This document shows, piece after piece, positions 17,810-26,923 of a stretch of 64,000 nucleotides of DNA. The notes under the pieces were generated by a model. The model saw nothing but the letters and a program-made list of their open reading frames with translations, was not told the origin of the DNA and did no database searches. Each line of letters begins with the position of its first letter. The stretch's first letter is position 1. Made by a program: the position numbers and the translations under genes. The stretch is taken from positions 23,397 to 87,396 of the forward strand of contig JAOUOP010000033.1 in NCBI GenBank assembly GCA_029880325.1, written 5' to 3'. Origin of the DNA: Myxococcales bacterium (lineage in GTDB: Bacteria > Myxococcota_A > Polyangia > Polyangiales > JAFGIB01).

Positions 17810-19192
17810 ATGAGCAGTTCATCCACAAAGCCGGAGCCGTCGCGGGCGCTTCTGGAGTCCGTCGGAGACCCGGAGGCGAGCGGGGAAATCGAGGCGCCGC
17901 GGGCCGTAGAGCACGAAGCCAGCGGCCAATACGCGATCGGGGAGAGCGGTGCGAGCGCGGGGGCTTTGCGCGCCGTCGACGATGGTAGAACCACCGAACT
18001 CCACATCGACCAGATTTTGGCCATGGAGTCGGTGGGACCCAGGCCCCCCGCCGGGGCCGGCGCCCGGACCGAGCCGCCTCCGCCCCCGGCCGGCAGGGCC
18101 CCGGTCGCTGCGTCGCACCGGGCATCCACCGTACACGACGGCGTCGCGGACGACGATGATAACGGCGAGGTGCACGATCCAGGGCTCGCGGAGTTGGTCA
18201 GCACCTTGCCTCCCACCATGATGGACGAGGGGGCGGACGGGGATTTCGAACGGGCGGAGCTCGAGCTGGAGGATCTCAGCTTGCGCCTGGACAATCCTTT
18301 CGCGGCTTCGGCGCTGGTACCCGCGCCGCCAGCGCCTCGCCCATGGGGCAAGATCGCGGCGGGCGTCGGTGCCGTGCTGGCGCTGGCGGCGGCTGCGAGC
18401 TTTCTGATCACTCGGCCGGAGCCGGGCCAGGACGACGGGGTGGCCGCCGCTGCGAGTGTGGCACCCATGGCCGCGGTGCCAGGGCCGGCGCTGGTTCCCG
18501 AGCCCAGCGCTCCGCCGCCCCCGGCGGAGCCGCAAGCAGCCACCGAGCCCGGCGCGGCCGTCGTCGCGCAGCCAGAATTCTCCGAGCCCGCCGCAGCCGC
18601 CATGGTCGTGGCGGCGCCCGCGGCGGCCGAACCCGCGGCCGCCCCTGTGCCGGCTCCCGTGCCGGCTCCCGTGCCGGTTCCCGCAGCGGAGGCCGCCGCG
18701 CCTCCCGTCCCCGAGCCGGTCGCGGCGCAGCCGGCCAATGCGGCTCCGGTCCCCACGCCGACGCCAGCGGTGGCCGAGGTCGCTCCCGAGTCCGCCGCCG
18801 AGGTTGCTGCCGCGGCCGTCACCGAGGTGGCGAACGAGACCGCCCCTGAGCCCACCGTCGTCGTCGCCGCGGAGCCGAGCGCCGAAGTGGCAGAGGCACC
18901 AGCCCCAGCGGCCGCGCCGGCAGCAAACCTGCCCCAGCAGCCCACCCGCCAGCAGGTCGTCGACAGCTTCGAGAAGCTGCGCCCGGTGCTCTCCCAGTGC
19001 GCGGCCGGTCAGCACGGCATCCTGAAGGTCAGCATCGCCGTCGCCAGCAGCGGTCGCGTGACCCAGGCCTTGGTGGACGGGGTCTTCCGCGGCACTCCGG
19101 CGGGGTCGTGCATGGCGCGGGAGTTGCGCAAGGCGCGCTTCGAGCCCTTCTCCACGCCGAAGTTCCAGGTGACCTATCCGATGCCGCTATGA
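17810..19192 (+). CDS. Single-pass membrane protein with TonB-like C-terminal domain
   Basis: This 460-residue protein has an acidic disordered N-terminus, one membrane helix at about 183-202 (IAAGVGAVLALAAAASFLI), then a very Ala/Pro-rich region (about 210-365) with PAPVPAPVP repeats, and a folded C-terminal domain (about 370-460). That domain, with VDSFEKLRPVLSQC, GRVTQALVDG and ARFEPFSTPKFQVTYPM, resembles the TonB/AgmX-type domains of myxobacterial envelope proteins. A stretched periplasmic linker ending in a partner-binding domain is the likely design. No ExbB/ExbD genes are nearby. Partner and cargo are unknown. Confidence 0.75.
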   Translation: MSSSSTKPEPSRALLESVGDPEASGEIEAPRAVEHEASGQYAIGESGASAGALRAVDDGRTTELHIDQILAMESVGPRPPAGAGARTEPPPPPAGRAPVAASHRASTVHDGVADDDDNGEVHDPGLAELVSTLPPTMMDEGADGDFERAELELEDLSLRLDNPFAASALVPAPPAPRPWGKIAAGVGAVLALAAAASFLITRPEPGQDDGVAAAASVAPMAAVPGPALVPEPSAPPPPAEPQAATEPGAAVVAQPEFSEPAAAAMVVAAPAAAEPAAAPVPAPVPAPVPVPAAEAAAPPVPEPVAAQPANAAPVPTPTPAVAEVAPESAAEVAAAAVTEVANETAPEPTVVVAAEPSAEVAEAPAPAAAPAANLPQQPTRQQVVDSFEKLRPVLSQCAAGQHGILKVSIAVASSGRVTQALVDGVFRGTPAGSCMARELRKARFEPFSTPKFQVTYPMPL

Positions 19193-19341
19193 GGGCGGAC
19201 GCTGGGAGGCCGCCGCCTTGGCGGTGACGTACGGGTTCGCGACAGCGGCGCGAGCGCGTGAAATGGGTGGGCGCGATCTGGCATTGCCGAATCGTGGTCC
19301 GTCATTTAGTCTCCCCCTCCCCCGCGACGGGTCATTCGACC

Positions 19342-21753
19342 ATGGTAGATACAACCGAAAGTACGACAGCCGAAGGGGCGGCGGCTGGCGCCGACTCGAG
19401 CGAGAGCGCAGCCGCTGCGCCGCTCATTGCGCCCCCCGCAGCGCAACCTGAGACCGCCAGCCCCGCAGAAGCAGCCGCAAGCGACACCGCATCGGGTGTG
19501 GATGCGGGCAATGCGGCAGCGGTCCCCACAGCCGGGGCTCCTGCAGCCAGCGCCGTCGAGTCAGCTGAAACCGCTGCTCCGGAGGCGACTGACGAGGGGG
19601 CACCCGCGCCCGAAGTCGCGCCAGAGGCGGCGGCCAGCGATGGGGCCGAGGGCCAGGCGGCCACTGGCGGCGAATCGGACAAGCCCAAGCGCAAGCGTCG
19701 GCGTCGTCGCAAGAGGAAGGACGGCGTCGAGGGTGAGGCGACCGCGGAGGTCGGCGAGGCCAGCGCTGCGGGAGAACTCAGCGCGGAGGGCAAGGGCAAG
19801 AAGAAGGATGCGGCTGCCGTGCCGTTCCTGCGTTTCTTCACCGGAGCCCAGGCTGGCCGCAAGCATGGCTTCGCCGTCGGTGAGGTGACGGCGGGACGGG
19901 TCAGCCGCATCGAGGGCGGCGCCATCGTCGTCGATCTCTTCGGCAAGGCCCTGGCCGTGGCCGATGAGTTCGAGCCGCGCGAGGTGCCACCGGCTCCCGC
20001 GCCGCAGGCGCCGGTCGAGGCCGCAGAGGGGGCTTCGGAGGCTTCGGATACCGCCGCCGGATCGTCAGTCCAGGCTTCCGCGGGCGCCGCCGAGGCCGCT
20101 GCTGGCGAGGCCGATGTCGCAGAAGCGGCACCGGAGGCACCCACGGACGCGACCGCCGAACCCGAGGCTGCGTTGGAGCCGGAGCTTGCCGACGCTGCTG
20201 AAGCTGTAGCCACAGCTGCAACCGAGGCGGCAGAGGCCGCGACCGTTCAGGCCGAGGTGGCACCGGAAGCCCCCGATGCGGAAGCATCTGCCACGATCGA
20301 AGAGCCGGCCGAAGCTGGCGCCGAGGTCGAGGCGTCCGAGGCGTCCGAGGCCAGCGAAGAGCCAGCGGAGGCTCAGGCCGCCGAAGCTGCCGAAGCGGGG
20401 GGCATCGCGACCTCCGGGGCCCCGCTCACGCCAGCGCCGGTGGTGCCCGAGGACCTGCCACGTCCGGAGGCACCCAGCATGGGTGCCATCTTCCGTGGTC
20501 GCATCGGCGCCATCTCCGAGAGCGGCCACATCGCCATCGTCAACCGCAACATTGACCGCCAAGCGGTCAAGGCGCAGCTCGAGCGCTACCGCGTCGAACG
20601 GCGCCGTGTCGAAGGCGTCGTCTACGGGTTCAACCGTGGTGGCTTCGACGTGTTGGTCGCCGGCATCCGGGCCTTCTGTCCGGCCACGGCGATGTCGCTG
20701 GGTGATATCGACGACCCCAACGAATACGTCGGCAAGAAGTACGAATTTCTGCTGCCCAGTTCCCAGAGCGGTGGCAAGAACATCATCGTCAGTCGCCGCT
20801 CGATCCTCGAGCGCCTGCAGCGCAAGCAGGCCCGTGAGTTGCTGCGTTCGCTCGAGCCCGGCCAGCGCCTCAAGGGCAAGGTCACCCACGTGCGCGAGTT
20901 CGGCGTCTTCGTGGACATCGGCGGCGTCGAGGGCCTCGTGCATCAGAGCGAGCTGTCCTACGCACACGGCACCAAGCCCGCCGACATTTGCAGCGCGGGC
21001 GACGAGCTCGAGGTGCAGGTGCTGAAGGTCGGCGGCGAGCCGAAAAAGTCCGAAGGGGGAGGGCGCCGCGATCGCACTCCGCGCGTCAGCCTCTCGGTCA
21101 AGGCGCTGCAGCCCGATCCCTGGCAGGAGCACGCCGAGCTGCTGCGCGAGGGCAGCGTGCGCGAGGGCAAGGTCACCCGCACCACGGAGTTCGGTGCTTT
21201 CATCGAGCTCGCTCCCAGCATCGAAGGCCTGTTGCACATCAGCGAGCTGGGGCGCGACCTGCAGCACGCCAACCAGGCGGTGCAGGAAGGCGAGGCCATC
21301 CATGTGGTGGTCGAGCGGGCCGACCGCAAAGCCCGCCGCATCTCCCTGTCGCGTTTGGGCGCGGCCGAGCTGGAAGAGTTCAAGGCCGGCAAGCTCACCG
21401 AGGTTGCTCCCCGCTTGCGGCCTGGAGCCCACCTCAAGGTCGCCGTCGACCGGATCGAGCATCGCGGGCTGGTCGTGCGCGTGCCCGGAGCCGTCGGCAA
21501 GCGCGCCCGGGGCTTCATTCCCAACAGCGAGACCGGCCACGATCGCGGTACCGACTTGCGCAAGCTCTACGCGCCCGGCACCGAGATCGAGGTCAAGGTG
21601 ATCGGCTTCGATCGCGACGGTGGTCTGCGCTGTTCGCCCAAGGCGCTCGAGGTGGACGAAGAGCGCAAGGCGGTCAAGGATTACCGACGCGAGGCCGCCA
21701 AGCAGGGCTTCGGCACCTTCGGCGATCTGCTGAAGGCGAAGCTGGGTGACTAG
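19342..21753 (+). CDS. Multi-S1-domain RNA-binding protein with acidic low-complexity regions
   Basis: The 803-residue protein starts at ATG 19342 (MVDTTEST). Its N-terminus is Ala/Glu-rich, followed by a basic KRKRRRRRKRK patch near residue 115. An S1-like unit at about 163-210 is separated by a roughly 170-residue Ala/Glu insert from four more S1-like domains starting near 419, 509, 603 and 693; the second and third are the clearest (GKVTHVREFGVFVDIGG, GKVTRTTEFGAFIEL). It is probably a ribosomal protein S1-like or RNA-chaperone protein. It differs from canonical S1 by its acidic inserts and its C-terminal tail. Confidence 0.8.
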   Translation: MVDTTESTTAEGAAAGADSSESAAAAPLIAPPAAQPETASPAEAAASDTASGVDAGNAAAVPTAGAPAASAVESAETAAPEATDEGAPAPEVAPEAAASDGAEGQAATGGESDKPKRKRRRRRKRKDGVEGEATAEVGEASAAGELSAEGKGKKKDAAAVPFLRFFTGAQAGRKHGFAVGEVTAGRVSRIEGGAIVVDLFGKALAVADEFEPREVPPAPAPQAPVEAAEGASEASDTAAGSSVQASAGAAEAAAGEADVAEAAPEAPTDATAEPEAALEPELADAAEAVATAATEAAEAATVQAEVAPEAPDAEASATIEEPAEAGAEVEASEASEASEEPAEAQAAEAAEAGGIATSGAPLTPAPVVPEDLPRPEAPSMGAIFRGRIGAISESGHIAIVNRNIDRQAVKAQLERYRVERRRVEGVVYGFNRGGFDVLVAGIRAFCPATAMSLGDIDDPNEYVGKKYEFLLPSSQSGGKNIIVSRRSILERLQRKQARELLRSLEPGQRLKGKVTHVREFGVFVDIGGVEGLVHQSELSYAHGTKPADICSAGDELEVQVLKVGGEPKKSEGGGRRDRTPRVSLSVKALQPDPWQEHAELLREGSVREGKVTRTTEFGAFIELAPSIEGLLHISELGRDLQHANQAVQEGEAIHVVVERADRKARRISLSRLGAAELEEFKAGKLTEVAPRLRPGAHLKVAVDRIEHRGLVVRVPGAVGKRARGFIPNSETGHDRGTDLRKLYAPGTEIEVKVIGFDRDGGLRCSPKALEVDEERKAVKDYRREAAKQGFGTFGDLLKAKLGD

Positions 21754-21788
21754 TCACCTGGGTCGCATCTCCGGGTGCCGCATTGCGG

Positions 21789-21817
21789 TTGCCAGTCGAA
21801 GATCGCGATGCTACAAA
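21789..21817 (+). promoter_or_regulatory. Sigma-70-type promoter of tRNA-Val
   Basis: TTGCCA (21789-21794), 17 bases, then TACAAA (21812-21817). It ends 11 bases before the tRNA 5' end, the expected distance. Confidence 0.6.
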
Positions 21818-21828
21818 GCCGGCTCACT

Positions 21829-21900
21829 GGGCGATTAACTCAGCGGTAGAGTGCCATCTTCACACGGTGGACGTCGCTGGTTCGACTCCAGCATCGCCCA
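21829..21900 (+). tRNA. tRNA-Val (anticodon CAC)
   Basis: A full cloverleaf can be drawn: acceptor GGGCGAT/ATCGCCC, D-arm ACTC/GAGT, anticodon stem CCATC/GGTGG with loop TTCACAC (anticodon CAC, reads GUG), T-arm GCTGG-TTCGACT-CCAGC, discriminator A. The CCA end is not encoded (the next bases are CAA), so it must be added after transcription. It lies alone between the S1 gene and the crotonase gene. Confidence 0.96.
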
Positions 21901-21907
21901 CAATGAT

Positions 21908-21940
21908 GACGCTCCCGTCGGTATCTCCGGCGGGAGCGTC
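21908..21940 (+). terminator. Strong hairpin after tRNA-Val
   Basis: GACGCTCCCG (21908-21917) pairs perfectly with CGGGAGCGTC (21931-21940), and TCGG/CCGG extends the stem to about 14 pairs with a five-base loop. A T-rich stretch (CTTTT) follows only about 15 bases later, so it is a plausible but not perfect intrinsic terminator. Confidence 0.6.
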
Positions 21941-21961
21941 TCAGCTTACGAGGCTTTTGGC

Positions 21962-22741
21962 ATGTCAGACGAGAGGGTGCTGCTTCAACGGGACGGGGAC
22001 GTCGCCACGCTTACCATCAATCGGGAGCAGGCGCTCAACGCCCTCGATCGCGAGACGCTGGAGGCGCTATCCGACGTGCTGACACGGCTTGCCGGCGACT
22101 TGCCGCTGGCCGCGGTGATCACGGGCGCCGGCAAGCGCGCCTTTGTGGCGGGCGCCGACATCGCGGCCATGCGGGAGATGTCGGTCCAAGAAGCCACCGA
22201 CTTCGCACGCCTGGGGCAGGGCGTCTTTGCTGCCATCGAGCAGCTCGCTTGCCCCGTGATCGCTGCGGTCAATGGCTTCGCCCTGGGCGGCGGCACCGAG
22301 CTGGCCCTGGCCTGTGACTTCATCTACGCCTCCGATCGAGCGCGCTTTGGTCAACCCGAAGTCAAGCTCGGTATCATCCCGGGCTTCGGCGGTACCCAGC
22401 GCTTGAGCCGCAGGGTGGGACCGGGCATGGCGCGCGAGCTGATCTACTCCGGGCGCATGATCGACGCGGCTGAAGCCCTGCGCATCGGTTTGGCCAATCG
22501 CGTCGTGCCTGCGGCCGAGCTGCTCGATGCGGTCGCCAGCACGGCGCGCGAGATCGCGGCGGTGGGGCCAGGAGCCGTGGCGGCGTCGAAGCGCGTGATC
22601 CTGGCTGGCGCCGACCTCTCCCTGGCCGAGGCCATCGAGCTCGAAGCGCGCGCCTTTGGCGAGTGTTTCGCCTGGAACGACCAGCGCGAGGGCATGGCTG
22701 CCTTCCTGGACAAGCGCGAGCCGAAGTTCACGCGCTCCTGA
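21962..22741 (+). CDS. Enoyl-CoA hydratase/crotonase
   Basis: This 259-residue protein starts at ATG 21962 (MSDERVLLQRDGDVATLTINR). Both active-site glutamates of true hydratases are in place: GGGTELALACD and GQPEVKLGIIPGFGGTQRL. The oxyanion-hole segment KRAFVAGADIAAM is present. It hydrates trans-2-enoyl-CoA in fatty acid oxidation or a related pathway. The ridA gene starts 18 bases after its stop, so the two are probably one operon; substrate chain length cannot be told. Confidence 0.93.
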   Translation: MSDERVLLQRDGDVATLTINREQALNALDRETLEALSDVLTRLAGDLPLAAVITGAGKRAFVAGADIAAMREMSVQEATDFARLGQGVFAAIEQLACPVIAAVNGFALGGGTELALACDFIYASDRARFGQPEVKLGIIPGFGGTQRLSRRVGPGMARELIYSGRMIDAAEALRIGLANRVVPAAELLDAVASTAREIAAVGPGAVAASKRVILAGADLSLAEAIELEARAFGECFAWNDQREGMAAFLDKREPKFTRS

Positions 22742-22759
22742 GCTGGAGGAGGATGGGGC

Positions 22760-23146
22760 ATGGACGAGAAGCGAGTGATCGAGACCGACCTGGCGCCACC
22801 GGCGGTGGGTCCCTACAGCCAGGCCATCGTGGCCGGCGGCTTTGTCTTCCTCTCTGGCCAAGTTCCGCTGGATCCCGCGACCGGTCGACTGATCGAGAGC
22901 GAGGACGTGGGCGATCACGTGGCGCGCTGCTTCGAAAACCTCAAGGCCGTGCTCGAAGCGGCTGGTAGTGACCTCGATCGCGCGGTGAAGGTGACGCTCT
23001 ACCTGGCCGACATCCACGACTACCGCGCCGCCAACGAGGCCTACGCACGCTATTTTGGCGAGGCGCCACCGGCGCGCGCGGCTTTTCAGGTCGCACGGCT
23101 GCCGCTCAACGCCCGCGTCGAGATCGATATGATCGCACTCGCTTGA
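22760..23146 (+). CDS. ridA: RidA family enamine/imine deaminase
   Basis: This 128-residue protein matches RidA throughout: APPAVGPYSQAI at the start, FLSGQVPLDP, and the C-terminal ARAAFQVARLPLNARVEIDMIA with the catalytic Arg. RidA hydrolyses reactive 2-aminoacrylate and similar imines formed by PLP enzymes. It follows the crotonase by 18 bases and converges with purA. Confidence 0.96.
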   Translation: MDEKRVIETDLAPPAVGPYSQAIVAGGFVFLSGQVPLDPATGRLIESEDVGDHVARCFENLKAVLEAAGSDLDRAVKVTLYLADIHDYRAANEAYARYFGEAPPARAAFQVARLPLNARVEIDMIALA

Positions 23147-23189
23147 GCGCCCAAGCCGCGAGTTTGTTGGAGTCTGGGCGTCGCGGCGT

Positions 23190-24479
23190 TCAGGCGTCGA
23201 ACGGATCGCGCACCGTGATCGTCTGCTCGCGATCGGGGCCCACGCTCAGCAGCCATAGCGGGCAGCCGATGGCGGTCTCGATCGCTTCGATGTAACGACG
23301 GGCATTGGAGGGAAGCTGCTCGAGGGAGCGGCACTCGGTGATCGCTTCGTCCCACCCGGGGTAGCTGGCGTAGATCGGCTTGACCTCGTCGAGCCGATCG
23401 TAGGGCGGCAGCGACAGCCGCTCTCCGTCGAGTTCGTAGTGGGTGCAGAGCTTGAGTTCGCCCATACCGGTCAGCACATCGATCTTGGTCAGGGCCAGCC
23501 CGCTGAAACCATTGAGCTGGGCTGCCAGCCGCAGCGCTGGCAGGTCCAGCCAGCCGCAGCGTCGGGGCCTGCCGGTGGTGGCGCCGAATTCGGCACCCGC
23601 TTTTCGCAGCTCGTCGCCGGTCGCGTCTTCGAGCTCGGTGGGGAAGGGGCCGTTGCCCACGCGCGTTGCATAGGCCTTGCTGATGCCGACCACGGCCGAG
23701 ATCGCCGTGGGCCCGATACCCGAGCCCACACAGGCACCTCCGGCCACGGTCGAAGAGCTGGTGACGAAGGGGTAGGTGCCACCGTCGATGTCCAGGAGCG
23801 CGCCCTGGGCGCCTTCCATGAGCACCCGCTTGCCCTCGCCGAGTGCGTCGCGAACGCGCGCGCCGGCGTCGCCCACCATCGAGCCAAGGGCCTGGCCGAG
23901 CTCCCGGTAGCGCGCGCAGGTCGCAGCGTGCTCGGCCTCCAGGTCGAAGGGCTGCCCCTCGAGCGCCTCGATTACGGGCACCCAGGCTTCCAGATTCGCG
24001 CGCAGCTTCATCGCAAAGCGCTCGGGCGTGCGCAGATCGCCCATGCGCAGCCCGCGCCTGGCAACCTTGTCCTCGTAGGCCGGCCCGATGCCGCGCTTGG
24101 TGGTGCCGAGGGAGCCTGCCCGCGCATCGCGCAGGGCATCGATGCGCGGGTGGTGTGGCAGCACCAAAAACGCCCGCTCCGAGACCATGAAGCGCGCCGG
24201 GTCGAAGAGCCCCTTGCTGCGCAGCACTTCGATCTCGTTCAACAGCACGGCCGGGTCGATCACCGTTCCCTGGCCGAGCACGCAGTCCTTGTCGCTGTGC
24301 AGGGCGCCCGAGGGCATCAGGTGGAAGATCTGCTGCTGGCCGTCCACCACCAGCGTATGACCGGCATTGGCGCCGCCGCCGTAGCGCACCACCTGATCGG
24401 CGTAGTGCGCGTAGATGTCGACGATCTTGCCCTTGCCTTCGTCGCCCCACTGGGCGCCCACGACCACAACCGCTCCCAT
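23190..24479 (-). CDS. purA: Adenylosuccinate synthetase
   Basis: This 429-residue enzyme makes adenylosuccinate from IMP, aspartate and GTP in AMP synthesis. The N-terminal GAQWGDEGKGKIVD with the P-loop-like segment and catalytic Asp is present, as are the GTKRGIGPAYEDK, EGAQGALLDIDGGTYPFVT and substrate-loop ATTGRPRRCGWLD motifs. Length fits the family (about 430). It lies 110 bases downstream of serA on the same strand. Confidence 0.97.
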   Translation of the reverse strand: MGAVVVVGAQWGDEGKGKIVDIYAHYADQVVRYGGGANAGHTLVVDGQQQIFHLMPSGALHSDKDCVLGQGTVIDPAVLLNEIEVLRSKGLFDPARFMVSERAFLVLPHHPRIDALRDARAGSLGTTKRGIGPAYEDKVARRGLRMGDLRTPERFAMKLRANLEAWVPVIEALEGQPFDLEAEHAATCARYRELGQALGSMVGDAGARVRDALGEGKRVLMEGAQGALLDIDGGTYPFVTSSSTVAGGACVGSGIGPTAISAVVGISKAYATRVGNGPFPTELEDATGDELRKAGAEFGATTGRPRRCGWLDLPALRLAAQLNGFSGLALTKIDVLTGMGELKLCTHYELDGERLSLPPYDRLDEVKPIYASYPGWDEAITECRSLEQLPSNARRYIEAIETAIGCPLWLLSVGPDREQTITVRDPFDA

Positions 24480-24589
24480 AGCTCAGCCCTTTTCCTCAAA
24501 GCGACACAACTTCACGGGGCCCGCGGGGAGCATCCGTAGCAGCTTTTCCAAATACGCTGCCGACTCTGTGCCGTACACCGGCCCGTCTG

Positions 24590-26176
24590 TCACAGCTTCA
24601 CGAGCTGAACCGAGCGCACATTCGCAAGCTCGCGCAGCTCGGTCAGAGCGTCCTGGGGCACGGCCTGATCGACGTTCCAGACCGCCAGGGCTTGCCCGTC
24701 GTCCAGGCCCACCTGCATGCGGCTGACATTGATCTCGCGCTTGCCCAGCACCGTTCCCACCGATCCGATGACGCCGGGGCGATCGTCGTTGTGCATGATC
24801 AACACGCGTCCGGTGAGATCGGCGTCCAACTCGTAGCCATCGAGGCCCACCAGCAGCGACTGCCCGGAGGCGCCGACGGTACCGGTGGCGGTGTGCAGGC
24901 CGCCTTCGCCGGAGACCGTCACGCGCACGCTGCTGGTGAAGCGGCGCGGCGTCTCTTCGCGCACCTCGATTACACGAATGCCGCGTTCCTTGGCCTCGTA
25001 GGGGGCGCTGATGGGATTGACCGGGCCCTCGAGAAAGCGCTCCAGGTAGCCCGCCAGCGCCGCGTGGGCGATCGGCTGCACGCCGAACTCTCCGGCCGCA
25101 CCCGAGCAGGTCACCCGCAGCTCGCGCACGTCGATGGCCTCGAGCTGACCCAGCAGCGTGCCCAGGCGGCGCGCCACGGTGACGTAGGGGCGCAGCTGCT
25201 CGGCGGCCTCGCCGGGTAGCGACGGCACGTTGACGGCGTTGGTGATGGTGCCGTCCCGGAGATAGTCCGCAACCTGCTCGGCGATCTCGCGGGCGACCCG
25301 ATCCTGCGCTTCGGCGGTGGAGGCGCCCAGGTGGGGGGTGAGCACGACGGCATCGAGGCCGAGCAGCGGGTTGTCCGCGGCCACCGGCTCCTTGGTGAAG
25401 ACGTCCAGGGCCGCGCCGGCGACCTTGCCTGAAGCGATGGCGTCGGCCAGGGCCTGCTCATCGACGATGCCGCCGCGGGCCGCGTTGACGATGAGCACGC
25501 CGCGCTTGCACTTCTCGAGGGCCTCGGTGCCGATCAGGCCCTTGGTCTCGGGGGTCAGGGGCGCGTGGATGGTGATGAAGTCTGCGCGCGCGAAGAGATC
25601 GTCGAGGTTGGTCAGCTCGACGCCGAGGCTGGCGGCGCGCTCGGAGCTGATGACCGGATCGAAGGCGATGACCTTCATTTTCAGGCCCTGGGCGCGACTG
25701 GCGGCGATGCGCCCGATGTTGCCCAGGCCGATGACGCCCAGCGTCTTGCCCGAAATCTCGATGCCTTCGAAGGCAGACTTCTCCCACTTGCCCTGGCGCA
25801 TGCTGGCGGTGGCCTGGGGGATCTTGCGCGCCAGCGACAACAGCAGCGAAATCGCGTGTTCGGCGGTCGTGACGGCGTTGCCGGTCGGCGTGTTCATCAC
25901 AACCACGCCCCGACGGCTTGCGGCGGGCACATCCACGTTGTCGACGCCGATGCCCGCGCGGCCGATGGCGCGCAGCTGCTCGGCGTGCTCGAGCACGCGA
26001 GCGGTTACCTTCGAGCCGCTGCGAATGATCAGCCCGTCGTACTCGCCGATGACCTCGGCCAGCTCGTCCTCACTGAGCCCGGGCCGGTAGTCGAAGTCGA
26101 TGTCTTCGCGGGCCTTGAGGACGTTGAGGCCAGCGTCGCTGAGCTTGTCGGAAACCAGGACTTTGCTTGTGGTCAT
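24590..26176 (-). CDS. serA: D-3-phosphoglycerate dehydrogenase
   Basis: This 528-residue enzyme starts serine synthesis by oxidising 3-phosphoglycerate with NAD. It has the Rossmann motif GLGNIGRIAASRAQG, the catalytic Arg in VNAARGGIVDE, Glu in the DVFTKEP region and His in LTPHLGASTAEAQ. After residue about 315 come the allosteric substrate-binding domain and a C-terminal ACT domain (VLIMHNDDRPGVIGSVGTVL), the long form seen in Bacillus and mycobacteria, often regulated by serine. Confidence 0.97.
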   Translation of the reverse strand: MTTSKVLVSDKLSDAGLNVLKAREDIDFDYRPGLSEDELAEVIGEYDGLIIRSGSKVTARVLEHAEQLRAIGRAGIGVDNVDVPAASRRGVVVMNTPTGNAVTTAEHAISLLLSLARKIPQATASMRQGKWEKSAFEGIEISGKTLGVIGLGNIGRIAASRAQGLKMKVIAFDPVISSERAASLGVELTNLDDLFARADFITIHAPLTPETKGLIGTEALEKCKRGVLIVNAARGGIVDEQALADAIASGKVAGAALDVFTKEPVAADNPLLGLDAVVLTPHLGASTAEAQDRVAREIAEQVADYLRDGTITNAVNVPSLPGEAAEQLRPYVTVARRLGTLLGQLEAIDVRELRVTCSGAAGEFGVQPIAHAALAGYLERFLEGPVNPISAPYEAKERGIRVIEVREETPRRFTSSVRVTVSGEGGLHTATGTVGASGQSLLVGLDGYELDADLTGRVLIMHNDDRPGVIGSVGTVLGKREINVSRMQVGLDDGQALAVWNVDQAVPQDALTELRELANVRSVQLVKL

Positions 26177-26923
26177 TTCGCAGCTGGGCGGGGTCGGGGT
26201 GTGCCCGAGCCCTCTATCTGGGGTTCATGCCGAGCAGATCGGAATCAGTGGCTGCCAGGCGGGTGGGTGAGGGTGGAATTGGGTGCGCAGGCCGCGGCCC
26301 GTGGTAAGGAGTGCCGCTCGCCGGCACCCCCGAGCCGTGCCCCTCGCGGAGGAAGCATCTACCAGTGACCGCATCGGTCGAAGCATCTGGCCACCGGGCC
26401 CTTTACGGCGTGAAATTCGTCGCCGGCGATCGACTGCGACCACACGGGCTCCGTGACGTGAAAAAGGACCCGTGCCTGGTAGCATCCGGGGAAGATCGGG
26501 TCAAGGCGCAGCGTGTGCGCTGTGGCCACAAATCTCCGCTGTCGCTGCGTCATTTGTGGCGACCGCGCTGGCCGCGAGAGCCACTTCGCGGGCGCTGGCG
26601 ATCGTGGCGGACGCGGGGGTGGGGTAGTGCACGATCAATCAGCAGGCCATTCGAGGAGGCCGAATGCGACTGCGTAGCATTCGGTGCTTGACCTCACGAT
26701 GCGATCTGGCGTTTAAGCGCCCCGTCGCTGGCACCCGCCGGACTTCGCTTCCGCCGCGTGCCTTGACGCGCCAGCGGGTACGACCCTAGCGGTCTCGCAA
26801 AGGCTCGTACCCGACTCCCCAAGGCGCTTCGCTCATGGAGCGTCGAGCTTGTCCCGGCGCTTTGCGATCTGTATAAGCGCGCCACCCAAATAGTTCCGGT
26901 CGACTCCAGAAACGAGCACGCCC
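26177..26923. other. 747-bp non-coding region upstream of the respiratory operon
   Basis: No recognisable gene was found. A 126-codon open frame (26311-26691, plus strand) is Arg/Ser-rich with no family resemblance and is not called. A hairpin with 9-bp arms CGGGTACGA (26775-26783) and TCGTACCCG (26805-26813) and a promoter-like pair at 26849-26877 are the only clear signals. Confidence 0.5.
26849..26877 (+). promoter_or_regulatory. Candidate promoter of the act-cox operon
   Basis: TTGTCC (26849-26854), a 17-base spacer, and TATAAG (26872-26877), placed 46 bases before the actA ATG. It is the best sigma-70-like match in this upstream region; a hairpin lies about 35 bases further upstream. 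Confidence 0.5.

Noticed and set aside
17569..18945. Long minus-strand open frame opposite the TonB-like gene
   Set aside because: Low-complexity Ala/Ser/Gly product mirroring the Ala/Pro-rich plus-strand gene; the plus frame has a membrane helix and a folded C-terminal domain.
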